A stretch of DNA of 6,985 nucleotides, taken from contig NZ_CALTZE010000164.1 of assembly GCF_943913695.1 (NCBI RefSeq), forward strand, positions 1-6,985. Direction: 5' to 3'. How positions within the stretch are numbered: the stretch's first letter is position 1; the number at the start of each line of letters is the position of its first letter. The position numbers were made by a program, and so were the translations under genes. The notes under the pieces were generated by a model. It ran no database searches and had not been told where the DNA came from. It saw only the letters and a program-made list of their open reading frames with translations. Of this stretch, positions 1 through 6,822 are shown piece after piece. This stretch comes from an uncultured Marmoricola sp. (GTDB taxonomy: Bacteria > Actinomycetota > Actinomycetes > Propionibacteriales > Nocardioidaceae).

Positions 1-1218
1 GGCCAGGGAGTGGACCTGGTCGGGGGTGACGGCGTCGATGCGCTCGAGCACCTCGTCGACGGAGAGCAGCCGCTGCTGGAAGAGCATCGCCTCGCCGAGG
101 CGGGTCATGCGGGCGCCGGTGTCCTCGAGGCTGAGCACCAGTCCCCCGCGCGACTGGCCCTTGCCGCGCGCGACCTCGTCCTCGTCGAGACCGTCGGCGG
201 CGACCCGCGCCAGCTGCTCGCGTACGACGCGCAGCAGGTCGTCGGTCTTGCCCGGGAGGCAGCCGGCGGCGACGCCGACCATGCCGGCGTCGGAGTAGCC
301 GAGCCCGAAGGAGTAGACGGAGTAGGCCAGCCCGCGGCGCTCGCGGACCTCCTGGAAGAGCCGCGACGACGGCCCGCCCCCGAGCGCGTTGTTGAGCACC
401 GAGAGCAGGTGGCGGCGCGGGTCGGAGCGGGTCAGGCCCCGCATGCCGAGCACGAGGCTGACCTGCTCGAAGGGGCGTACGGCGCGCGCCTCGCCGCCGC
501 GCAGGGCCCGGGGCCGCGCGGCCAGGCGGGGACCGACGGGCGTGACGTCGCGATCGAGGAAGCCGCGCCCGGCGAAGGCCGTGCGCGCCCGCTCGACGAC
601 CTCGTCGTGGTCGACCGAGCCGGCGACGGCCAGCACCATGCGCTCGGCGGTGTAGCGCCGGCGGTAGTAGCCGTGGATCTGGGTGCGGTCGAGCGCGGTG
701 ATCGACCCGGCGGTGCCGGCGATCGGGCGCGCGAGCGGCGTACGCGCCCAGGCGGTCGCGGCGAAGAGGTTGTGCACGACGTCGTCGGGGTCGTCGTCGT
801 GCATGGCGATCTCGTCGAGGATCACCTCGCGCTCGGCCTCGACGTCGTCGGCGGTGACCAGCGAGCTGGTCATCATGTCGCCGAGCACGTCGAGCGCCAT
901 CGGCAGGTCCTCGTCGAGGACCCGCGCGTGGTAGCAGGTGTACTCCCGCGCGGTGTAGGCGTTGAACTCCCCGCCCACCTCGTCGAAGGCGGCGGAGACC
1001 TCCATCGCCGAGCGCGTCGGGGTGCCCTTGAAGAGCAGGTGCTCCAGGAAGTGCGAGGCGCCCCCGAGCTGGGGGGCCTCGTCGCGGGAGCCGACCTGGC
1101 AGAAGACCCCGACCGCCGCGGAGCGTACGCCGGGCACGTGCTCGGTGACCACGGTGAGGCCACCTCGCAGCACCGTACGGCGTACGCCCGCGGGCAGTGC
1201 GGACGGAGCGGAGGTCAC
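1..1218 (-). CDS. M16-family zinc metallopeptidase (insulinase/MPP-like), C-terminus cut by window edge
   Basis: I translated this by hand from the minus strand: 406 codons are open to the window edge with no stop. Residues 56-60 read HFLEH, the inverted zinc motif HxxEH (zinc ligands H56 and H60, catalytic E59). E136, in EREVILDEI, lies 76 residues after H60, which fits the third ligand. Residues 45-66 (RDE...FLEHLLFKGT) and 279-304 (LGGGPSSRLFQEVRE then RRGLAYSVYSF) match the N-terminal catalytic and C-terminal substrate-clamping halves of short processing-peptidase-like M16 proteins. Family members of this type are usually about 430-460 residues, so perhaps 30-50 are missing. The GTG start overlaps the pnp stop as GTGA. 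The only Shine-Dalgarno-like match, GAGGA, is 12 bases upstream, so translation probably depends on coupling to pnp. No signal peptide is visible, so it is probably cytoplasmic. The physiological substrate is unknown. The family is clear; the exact start is slightly less so. Confidence 0.93.
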   Translation of the reverse strand, partial: MTSAPSALPAGVRRTVLRGGLTVVTEHVPGVRSAAVGVFCQVGSRDEAPQLGGASHFLEHLLFKGTPTRSAMEVSAAFDEVGGEFNAYTAREYTCYHARVLDEDLPMALDVLGDMMTSSLVTADDVEAEREVILDEIAMHDDDPDDVVHNLFAATAWARTPLARPIAGTAGSITALDRTQIHGYYRRRYTAERMVLAVAGSVDHDEVVERARTAFAGRGFLDRDVTPVGPRLAARPRALRGGEARAVRPFEQVSLVLGMRGLTRSDPRRHLLSVLNNALGGGPSSRLFQEVRERRGLAYSVYSFGLGYSDAGMVGVAAGCLPGKTDDLLRVVREQLARVAADGLDEDEVARGKGQSRGGLVLSLEDTGARMTRLGEAMLFQQRLLSVDEVLERIDAVTPDQVHSLA

Positions 1219-3434
1219 TCCGCGGGAGCGTCCTCGGAGGCCGACTCGGACTCCTCGACGACCGGCACCAGGGAGAGCTTGCCGCGGTCGTCGATCTCGC
1301 CGATCTCGACCTGGAGCTTCTGGCCGACCGAGACGACGTCCTCGACGTTCTCCACGCGGCGGCCGCCGGCCAGCGCGCGCAGCTTGCTGATGTGCAGCAG
1401 GCCGTCCTTGCCGGGCAGCAGCGAGACGAAGGCGCCGAAGTTGGTCGTCTTGACCACGGTGCCGAGGTAGCGCTCGCCGACCTCGGGCATCGTCGGGTTG
1501 GCGATCGCGTTGACCGCGGCGCGCGCGGCCTCGGCGGCCTCCCCGTTGGTCGCACCGATGTAGACGGTGCCGTCGTCCTCGATCGACAGCGAGGCGCCGG
1601 TGTCGTCCTGGATCTGGTTGATGACCTTGCCCTTGGGGCCGATGACCTCGCCGATCTTGTCGACGGGCACCTTGACGGTGAGGATGCGCGGCGCGTGCAC
1701 CGACATCTCCTCGGGGCCGTCGATGGCCTCGGCCATGACCTCGAGGATGGCCAGGCGGGCGTCGCGGGCCTGGGTCAGCGCACCGGCGAGCACCTCGGCC
1801 GGGAGGCCGTCGAGCTTGGTGTCGAGCTGGAGCGCGGTCACGAACTCCTTGGTGCCGGCGACCTTGAAGTCCATGTCGCCGAAGGCGTCCTCGGCGCCGA
1901 GGATGTCGGTCAGGGCGACGTACTCGTCCTTGCCGTCGACCTGGCCGGAGATCAGGCCCATCGCGATGCCGGCGACGGGGGCCTTCAGCGGCACACCGGC
2001 CTGCAGCAGCGACAGCGTCGAGGCGCAGACCGAGCCCATCGAGGTGGAGCCGTTGGAGCCCATGGCCTCGGAGAGCTGGCGGATGGCGTAGGGGAACTCC
2101 TCGCGGCTCGGCAGCACCGGCAGCAGCGCACGACGCGCGAGCGCGCCGTGACCGACCTCGCGGCGCTTGGGCGAGCCCACGCGGCCGGTCTCGCCGGTGG
2201 AGAAGGGCGGGAAGACGTACTTGTGCATGTAGCGGCGGTGCTTCTCCGGCGACAGCGTGTCGAGCTGCTGCTCCATCTTGAGCATGTCGAGGGTGGTGAC
2301 GCCCAGGATCTGGGTCTCGCCACGCTCGAAGAGCGCCGAGCCGTGGACCCGCGGGATGACCTCGACCTCGGCGGAGAGGCTGCGGATGTCGGTGAGGCCG
2401 CGACCGTCGATGCGGACCTTGTCGCGCAGCACGCGCTCGCGCACCAGCGTTTTGTTCAGCGACCGGAAGGCGGCGCCGAGCTCCTTCTCACGGCCCTCGA
2501 AGTCAGCGGCGAGCTTGTCGAGCAGCCCGGCCTTGATGTCGTCGAGGCGCTCCTCGCGCTCCTGCTTGCCGGCGATGGTGAGCGCCTGCGCGGTCTCCTC
2601 GCGTACGGCGGCCTCGACCGCGGCGTAGGCGTCGTCCTCGTAGTCGAGGAAGACCGGGAACTCCTGGACCGGCTTGGCGGCCTGGGCGGCGAGCTCGGCC
2701 TGGGCCTCGCACAGCTGCTTGATGAAGGGCTTCGCGGCGTCGAGGCCGCTGGCCACGACCTCCTCGGTCGGGGCGGTCTTGCCGGAGCGGACGAGCTCGT
2801 AGGTCTGCTCGGTCGCCTCGGCCTCGACCATCATGATCGCGACGTCGCCGGTCTCGGTGACGCGGCCGGCCACGACCATGTCGAAGGTGGCCTCCTCGAG
2901 CTGCGCGTGGCTCGGGAAGGCGACCCACTGGTCGCCGATGAGGGCCACGCGGGTGCCGCCGACCGGGCCGGAGAAGGGCAGGCCGGAGAGCTGGGTGGAG
3001 GCCGACGCGGCGTTGATCGCCAGCACGTCGTAGGGCTGGCCCGGGTCGAGCGCCAGCACGGTGATAACGACCTGCACCTCGTTGCGCAGGCCCTTCTTGA
3101 AGGTCGGGCGCAGCGGGCGGTCGATCAGGCGGCAGGTGAGGATCGCGTCCTCGCCCGGGCGGCCCTCGGAGCGGAAGAAGGAGCCGGGGATCTGGCCCAC
3201 GGCGTACATCCGCTCCTCGACGTCGATCGTCAGGGGGAAGAAGTCGAAGTGGTCCTTGGGGTGCTTGCCGGCGGTGGTCGCCGAGAGCAGCATCGTCTCG
3301 TCGTCGAGGTAGGCCGTCACGGCGCCGGCAGCCTGCCGGGCCAGGAGGCCGGTCTCGAACTTCACGGTGCGCTGGCCGTAGGAGCCGTTGTCAAGCACGG
3401 TCTCGACGGCCAGGACGTCAGGGGTTTCGGACAA
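1215..3434 (-). CDS. pnp: Polynucleotide phosphorylase (PNPase), 3'-5' exoribonuclease
   Basis: The 739-residue product degrades RNA 3' to 5' using phosphate, releasing nucleoside diphosphates, and can also add 3' tails. The order is complete: first RNase PH domain (about 1-145), helical linker (about 240-330), second RNase PH domain (about 340-560), KH domain (about 585-645, GPKG at 599-602) and S1 domain (about 653-725). The phosphate site is S463-T464-S465 in SNGSTSMGS. D516, D522 and K524 match the metal-binding D486, D492 and K494 of the E. coli enzyme. A short acidic, serine-rich tail follows S1. I chose the TTG start, giving MSETPDVLAVETVLDNG: AAAGAGA lies 7 bases upstream and homologues begin close to VETVLDNG. 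A GTG at 3476 would add 14 residues without family match or ribosome site. It follows rpsO by 215 bases and overlaps the M16 peptidase gene by 4. E. coli pnp is autoregulated through its leader; here this is only inferred. Confidence 0.97.
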   Translation of the reverse strand: MSETPDVLAVETVLDNGSYGQRTVKFETGLLARQAAGAVTAYLDDETMLLSATTAGKHPKDHFDFFPLTIDVEERMYAVGQIPGSFFRSEGRPGEDAILTCRLIDRPLRPTFKKGLRNEVQVVITVLALDPGQPYDVLAINAASASTQLSGLPFSGPVGGTRVALIGDQWVAFPSHAQLEEATFDMVVAGRVTETGDVAIMMVEAEATEQTYELVRSGKTAPTEEVVASGLDAAKPFIKQLCEAQAELAAQAAKPVQEFPVFLDYEDDAYAAVEAAVREETAQALTIAGKQEREERLDDIKAGLLDKLAADFEGREKELGAAFRSLNKTLVRERVLRDKVRIDGRGLTDIRSLSAEVEVIPRVHGSALFERGETQILGVTTLDMLKMEQQLDTLSPEKHRRYMHKYVFPPFSTGETGRVGSPKRREVGHGALARRALLPVLPSREEFPYAIRQLSEAMGSNGSTSMGSVCASTLSLLQAGVPLKAPVAGIAMGLISGQVDGKDEYVALTDILGAEDAFGDMDFKVAGTKEFVTALQLDTKLDGLPAEVLAGALTQARDARLAILEVMAEAIDGPEEMSVHAPRILTVKVPVDKIGEVIGPKGKVINQIQDDTGASLSIEDDGTVYIGATNGEAAEAARAAVNAIANPTMPEVGERYLGTVVKTTNFGAFVSLLPGKDGLLHISKLRALAGGRRVENVEDVVSVGQKLQVEIGEIDDRGKLSLVPVVEESESASEDAPAE

Positions 3435-3612
3435 GGTGTCGTCTCTTTCGTACGTGAAACGAACCGCGAGCCTCACGCCACGTCCGGTCTTCGATCGAGG
3501 CGCACCGGCGCGCGGACGGCGCAGACCGGGGGGCCACTACCGGAGACCGGGCCCGTGGGCCGCGGTTCGCTCCTGGTGTTCGGATGTGTTCAGTTGTGGC
3601 TATCTAACCGCA
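3435..3612 (-). promoter_or_regulatory. pnp leader with complementary segments
   Basis: This untranslated stretch between the rpsO hairpin and pnp holds several segments able to pair in the minus-strand RNA. A perfect 9-base inverted repeat (3561-3569 with 3460-3468) could close most of the leader. Inside it, CCGGUCU occurs twice (from 3550 and from 3529), and one complementary AGACCGG (from 3490) could pair with either copy but not both. No strong sigma-70-type promoter is evident. TAGATA (3606-3601) resembles a -10 box but has no convincing -35 partner. pnp therefore probably depends at least partly on rpsO transcription. The pairings are read directly from the sequence; a regulatory role is inference. 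Confidence 0.4.
3442..3448 (-). promoter_or_regulatory. Ribosome binding site of pnp, fixes the TTG start
   Basis: The minus strand reads AAAGAGA, then 7 bases, then TTG. It is a fair match to the anti-Shine-Dalgarno tail. No comparable site precedes the alternative in-frame GTG at 3474-3476, so this site decides the start. Confidence 0.65.
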
Positions 3613-3641
3613 ACGGCCCACCCGCGAGGCGGATGGGCCGT
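3613..3641 (-). terminator. rpsO-pnp intergenic hairpin (attenuator or RNase III site)
   Basis: In the minus-strand RNA, 13 pairs (twelve Watson-Crick and one U-G) enclose a 3-base loop, starting 8 bases after the rpsO stop. The next bases are UGCGGUUAGAUAG, which lacks a U-tract, so it is not a canonical Rho-independent terminator. The single mismatch is a G-U pair only in minus-strand RNA and would be C-A in the opposite transcript, which supports selection in the rpsO direction. In E. coli, a terminator and RNase III processing sites lie between rpsO and pnp, and RNase III processing is also reported in Streptomyces. The likely roles are partial termination, 3'-end protection of rpsO mRNA, or RNase III cleavage. 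Confidence 0.7.
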
Positions 3642-3649
3642 GTCGGAGG

Positions 3650-3925
3650 TCAGCGTCGCAGGCCGAGGCGCGAGACGATCGAGCGGTAGCGCTCGATGTC
3701 GGTCTTCTCCAGGTAGTTCAGGAGTCGACGGCGCTGGCCGACGAGGAGCAGCAGGCCACGACGGCTGTGGTGGTCGTGCTTGTGCTGCTTGAGGTGCTCG
3801 GTCAGGTGCGAGATGCGATGGCTCAGCAGCGCGACCTGCACCTCGGGGGAACCGGTGTCGCCCTCGCCCGTGGCGTACTCGGCGATGATCTTCTTCTTGG
3901 TCTCGGCGTCGGTACCGATGGACAT
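3650..3925 (-). CDS. rpsO: 30S ribosomal protein S15
   Basis: The 91-residue product is a primary 16S rRNA-binding protein of the small-subunit platform that helps S6/S18 assembly and forms a bridge to the large subunit. Family signatures are unmistakable: GDTGSPEVQVALLSHRI (22-38), HKHDHHSRRGLLLLVGQRRR (48-67) and a C-terminal RLGLRR. The length fits the usual 89-95 residues. I chose the ATG at 3925 (MSIGTDAETKKK). GAGAGG lies 10 bases upstream, and homologues begin here. An upstream in-frame GTG (3982) would add 19 residues unlike the family. The gene is followed by a strong hairpin and then pnp, the classic rpsO-pnp order. In several bacterial groups S15 represses its own mRNA through the leader; such control is plausible here but not shown. 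Confidence 0.97.
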   Translation of the reverse strand: MSIGTDAETKKKIIAEYATGEGDTGSPEVQVALLSHRISHLTEHLKQHKHDHHSRRGLLLLVGQRRRLLNYLEKTDIERYRSIVSRLGLRR

Positions 3926-4075
3926 GCTCGTGCTGCCTCTCGTCTCGTTGCGCGGCGCGCCGGGGCCTGTCCACCCGGGCACTCTGGTTCCGCGGCCGTT
4001 CGTACGGCGGTCGTGCCACGCGCCAGGAGCGGCGCGGGCAACTGCACGAGGCTATCAGCGCAGGTCGTGGGCCCC
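3926..4075 (-). promoter_or_regulatory. rpsO upstream region: possible promoter and leader
   Basis: The 150 bases between the kinase stop and rpsO contain TAGCCT (4054-4049), which fits the actinobacterial -10 pattern TANNNT. No good -35 box sits 16-19 bases before it. If it is used, transcription would begin near 4042 and leave a leader of about 115 bases. Two small hairpins follow: CGCGCC/GGCGCG with a 6-base loop (4019-4036) and GCCGT/ACGGC with a 4-base loop (3995-4008). No clear terminator closes the kinase gene, so readthrough from the exporter-kinase transcript into rpsO is possible. All of this is suggestive only. Confidence 0.3.
3936..3941 (-). promoter_or_regulatory. Ribosome binding site of rpsO
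   Basis: GAGAGG on the minus strand lies 10 bases before the ATG at 3925. It supports that start over the GTG at 3982. Confidence 0.6.
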
Positions 4076-4942
4076 CTAATCGTGGGCGTGCGCCGCGAGC
4101 ACCGCGCGTACGTCGACCAGGCGCGGCCGCCGCGCCGGGTCGGGGTCGAGGCAGGCGGTGAGCAGCTCGACGACGTCGGCGGGCAGCTGGTCGGGCAGCT
4201 CTGGGGTGCGCGGGGCGCGACGGTGGAGCAGCGGCACCCGGCGCCGGGAGTCCCACGTCGCCTCGTCGCCGTAGGGCAGCTCGCCGCTCAGCGCGTCGAC
4301 CAGGGTGACCCCGAGGCCCCACACGTCGCTCGCGGGCCCGACCTCTCCCCCGCGGGCCTGCTCGGGTGAGAGGAAGCCGCGGGTGCCGGCGCCGCGACGG
4401 CTCGGTCCGGGGCGCGCCGCGAGGCTGAGGTCGATCAGCGTCACCCGGCCGTGGTCGACCACCACGTTGGCTGGTTTGACGTCGAGGTGGAGCCAGTCGT
4501 GGCGGTGCAGGTAGGACAGCACCGAGCACAGCTGCAGTGCCAGTCCCGCGGCGTCGGGCAGCGCGAGCGGCTCGTCCTCGACGAGCGCGTCGAGGGTCGC
4601 ACCGGGCAGCACCTCGAGCACCATCGCCGGGGGGTCACTGACCGCCTCGTAGCCGCGGACCAGGTGCGGATGGGCCAGCGTCGTCAGCAGCTCCCCCTCC
4701 CGGCGGGTGGCCTCGACCACGTGCTGCTCGTGGCGGCGGTCGGGGCGCAGCACCTTGACCACGCAGCGGCAGTCGCGCTCGTGGGAGTAGGTGTCGTAGG
4801 TGTCCATCCGCCGGCCGTGTGCCAGCAGCCCGACGACCTCGTAGCCCGGCAGCACCTCCTCGCCCGGCTGCACCACGTCGGGCAGCAGCGCCGGGTCGGT
4901 GTGGCCGCTGTCGGTGCGCGCGCCCCAGCGGCGCCCGCTCAC
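4076..4942 (-). CDS. Soluble Ser/Thr protein-kinase-like protein with non-canonical motifs
   Basis: The 288-residue product is a single kinase domain (about 34-285) with no membrane segment or sensor (PASTA-type) domain. K63 (CVVKVL) fits the ATP-anchoring lysine, and E82 or E84 the helix-C glutamate. H152-L153-D154-V155-K156-P157-A158-N159 is the catalytic loop, with D154, K156 and N159 kept but HRD changed to HLD. The metal-binding DFG is D171-L172-S173. S192-P193-E194 replaces APE, and D206-V-W-G and R272 are conserved. The glycine loop (40-49) is degenerate, keeping only G43 of the usual glycines. The catalytic residues remain, so it may be active, but a regulatory pseudokinase role cannot be excluded. 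The GTG start overlaps the ABC gene stop (GTGA), with GGGAG 7 bases upstream, indicating coupled expression with the exporter. It probably phosphorylates or senses something linked to that exporter, but the target is unknown. Confidence 0.87.
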   Translation of the reverse strand: MSGRRWGARTDSGHTDPALLPDVVQPGEEVLPGYEVVGLLAHGRRMDTYDTYSHERDCRCVVKVLRPDRRHEQHVVEATRREGELLTTLAHPHLVRGYEAVSDPPAMVLEVLPGATLDALVEDEPLALPDAAGLALQLCSVLSYLHRHDWLHLDVKPANVVVDHGRVTLIDLSLAARPGPSRRGAGTRGFLSPEQARGGEVGPASDVWGLGVTLVDALSGELPYGDEATWDSRRRVPLLHRRAPRTPELPDQLPADVVELLTACLDPDPARRPRLVDVRAVLAAHAHD

Positions 4943-6786
4943 GGGCGTGCTCCCACGGCTGAGGAGCTCGGGGCCGAGGCGATGGGGGCCGAGACGCTCA
5001 GGGGCGCGGTCGGCGCCACCGCCGACCCGCCCTGGAGCGAGGCCAGGTCGACGACCCGGTCGACGTGGGCGAGCACCCGCGGGTCGTGGGTCAGCACCAG
5101 GAGCGTCCGGGAGCGGTCGGCGGCGAGCGGTGCGAGCAGGCGCTCAGCGGCCTCGTCGTCGAGACCGGTGGTGGGCTCGTCGAGCACCAGCACGGGGGTG
5201 TCGCGCAGCAGCGCGCGCGCCACGCACAGCCGCTGCCGCTGGCCGCCCGAGAGCATGCGGCCGCGCTGGCCCACGCGGGAGTCCAGCCCCTGCGGCAGCG
5301 CGGCGACGAAGTCGGCCGCACCCGCGCGGCGTACGGCGTCGCGCAGCTCGGCTTCGGAGGCGTCCGGGCGGGCGAGCAGCAGGTTGTCGCGCACCGACGC
5401 GTCGAGCAGCAGCGACTCCTGGAGCACGATCGAGACACTCCCGCGCACCGAGGCCAGGGTGTGGTCGGCGAGGTCGCGGCCGTCGAGGCTGACCGTGCCC
5501 GCGGTGGGGTCGAGGTGGCGGGTGAGCAGATAGGCGAGCGTCGACTTGCCCGAGCCCGAGGGCCCGACGACGGCCACGCGCTCCCCCGGGGCGACCTCGA
5601 GGTCGAGGTCGCGCAGCACCGGCTGCTCGCTGCCGGGGTACGCCGCTGCGACGCCGCGCAGCGCGAGGGCGACGGGACCGGTGGCGGCCGGGAGCGCGGT
5701 GGCGCCGGGGCGGTCGCGCGGTGGCTCCTCGTCGAGCAGCTCGACGACGCGCTCGATGCCGGCGGTGGCGGAGAAGAGGTCGGGCAGCAGGTCGCCGAGC
5801 TCGCGGGCGGGCTTGTAGCACTGCACCAGCAGGGTCATGAAGGCCAGCAGACCGCCCAAGGTCAGTCGGTCGGTCGCGATCGTCCAGACGCCGAGGCTCA
5901 CCACGAGCAGCACCCCGACGAGCTCGACGAGGTCGACCAGCGGCACGAAGACGGCGCGCACGCGGCTGGAGGCGAGCGCGGCCTCGCGCATGGCGGCGTT
6001 CTGGCGGTGGTAGCGGTCGTGGGACTGCCGCTCGGCGCCGGCCGTCTGCACCAGCGCCGCGCTGCCGAGCGTCTCCTCGCTCACCGAGCCGAGCGCACCG
6101 CGACGCCGGCTGCTCTCGCGCGACAGGTCGCGCACGAAGCGGGCGAAGGCGGCCGAGACCCACCAGAAGCCCGGCACCACCACGAGGGCAGCCAGGGCGA
6201 GCTCCCAGGAGAGGTAGAACAGCGCGGCGACGTAGAAGACGAGCCGCACCACGGCGGAGAAGCCGTCGGTCAGCTGGGCGACCATGAAGCGCTCGACCTG
6301 CGCGATGTCGCTGGACAGGCGCTGGAGCACGTCGCCGAGCCGCCGCTGCGCGAGCACGGGGAGCGGCAGCGAGAGGGCGTGGCGGAAGGCCTTGCCCCGC
6401 AGCCGCAGCAAGAAGGTCTGGGTGATCCAGGTGCCGAGGTAGTCGTCGGCGCCGGAGACCACCGCCGAGAGCAGGTTGAGCCCGACGTAGAGCGCGACGA
6501 TGCCGAGCAGCGGACCGAAGTCGGCGGGGACTAGCACGTCGTCGACCAGGCGCTGGAAGAGCAGGATCTCGACCACGGAGATCGCGGGCAGCGCCGCCAG
6601 CAGCACCAGGCTGAGCACGATCCAGCCGCGGAAGGGCCGCAGGTCGGGCCAGAAGCGACGCACGACCTCGCGCAGCGTCATCGCCGGCGCCTCGTCGACC
6701 ACCGGCGCCTCGTCGGCGCGAGGCCGCAGCAGCGCCGTGGCGCGATGCCAGGCGCTCTCGCGGTCCTCGGTGACCTGTCGGCCCAT
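4939..6786 (-). CDS. ABC exporter half-transporter (fused membrane and ATPase domains)
   Basis: The 615-residue product has the type I exporter layout. A hydrophilic N-terminal stretch (1-50) precedes six likely membrane segments (about 54-77, 90-112, 176-193, 194-217, 279-301, 308-325), then a nucleotide-binding domain (about 373-585). In the latter, Y383 is a candidate A-loop residue. Walker A is GPSGSGKST (408-416), the Q-loop is Q456, the signature is LSGGQ (512-516), Walker B is VLVLDE (532-537, catalytic E537), the D-loop is GLD (541-543) and the switch histidine is H567. All ATPase residues are present, so it should work as a homodimer or with a partner outside the window. No N-terminal peptidase domain is present. 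The Ala/Ser/Pro-rich tail (586-615) looks disordered. ATG at 6786 has GAGG 8 bases upstream and is the only in-frame start seen before conserved sequence. The substrate (drug, lipid or peptide) cannot be told from sequence. Confidence 0.93.
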   Translation of the reverse strand: MGRQVTEDRESAWHRATALLRPRADEAPVVDEAPAMTLREVVRRFWPDLRPFRGWIVLSLVLLAALPAISVVEILLFQRLVDDVLVPADFGPLLGIVALYVGLNLLSAVVSGADDYLGTWITQTFLLRLRGKAFRHALSLPLPVLAQRRLGDVLQRLSSDIAQVERFMVAQLTDGFSAVVRLVFYVAALFYLSWELALAALVVVPGFWWVSAAFARFVRDLSRESSRRRGALGSVSEETLGSAALVQTAGAERQSHDRYHRQNAAMREAALASSRVRAVFVPLVDLVELVGVLLVVSLGVWTIATDRLTLGGLLAFMTLLVQCYKPARELGDLLPDLFSATAGIERVVELLDEEPPRDRPGATALPAATGPVALALRGVAAAYPGSEQPVLRDLDLEVAPGERVAVVGPSGSGKSTLAYLLTRHLDPTAGTVSLDGRDLADHTLASVRGSVSIVLQESLLLDASVRDNLLLARPDASEAELRDAVRRAGAADFVAALPQGLDSRVGQRGRMLSGGQRQRLCVARALLRDTPVLVLDEPTTGLDDEAAERLLAPLAADRSRTLLVLTHDPRVLAHVDRVVDLASLQGGSAVAPTAPLSVSAPIASAPSSSAVGARP

Positions 6787-6822
6787 CTCGTCTACCTCGT
6801 CCTGCTCGTCGTCGATGTCATG

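Noticed and set aside
10..1470. 486-codon plus-strand open frame over the peptidase and the end of pnp
   Set aside because: It is antisense to an M16 peptidase with all zinc-site residues. It crosses a gene junction and shows no recognisable domain.
3441..3547. Pairing of GUCUC (3547-3543) with GAGAC of the pnp ribosome site (3445-3441)
   Set aside because: It is only five pairs over about 95 bases, and would be a pseudoknot if the 9-base stem forms. Too weak to claim.
1197..3689. Very long open frame of 830 codons on the plus strand, opposite pnp and rpsO
   Set aside because: It is a mirror of strong codon bias in pnp: antisense frames stay open in GC-rich DNA. The translation is rich in Gly/Leu/Val/Asp/His/Arg without domains, while the minus strand encodes an intact PNPase.
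3600..4529. 309-codon minus-strand frame overlapping rpsO and the kinase
   Set aside because: It is a shifted frame of two well-supported genes, rich in Arg/Pro/Ala, with no family match.
5065..6534. 489-codon plus-strand open frame within the ABC gene
   Set aside because: It is antisense to complete ABC motifs; its low-complexity, His/Gln/Glu-rich composition is typical of reverse-strand frames.
6792..6821. Nine-codon leader ORF ending 5 bases before the ABC start
   Set aside because: It has no ribosome site and no runs of one amino acid suggesting attenuation; chance is likely.
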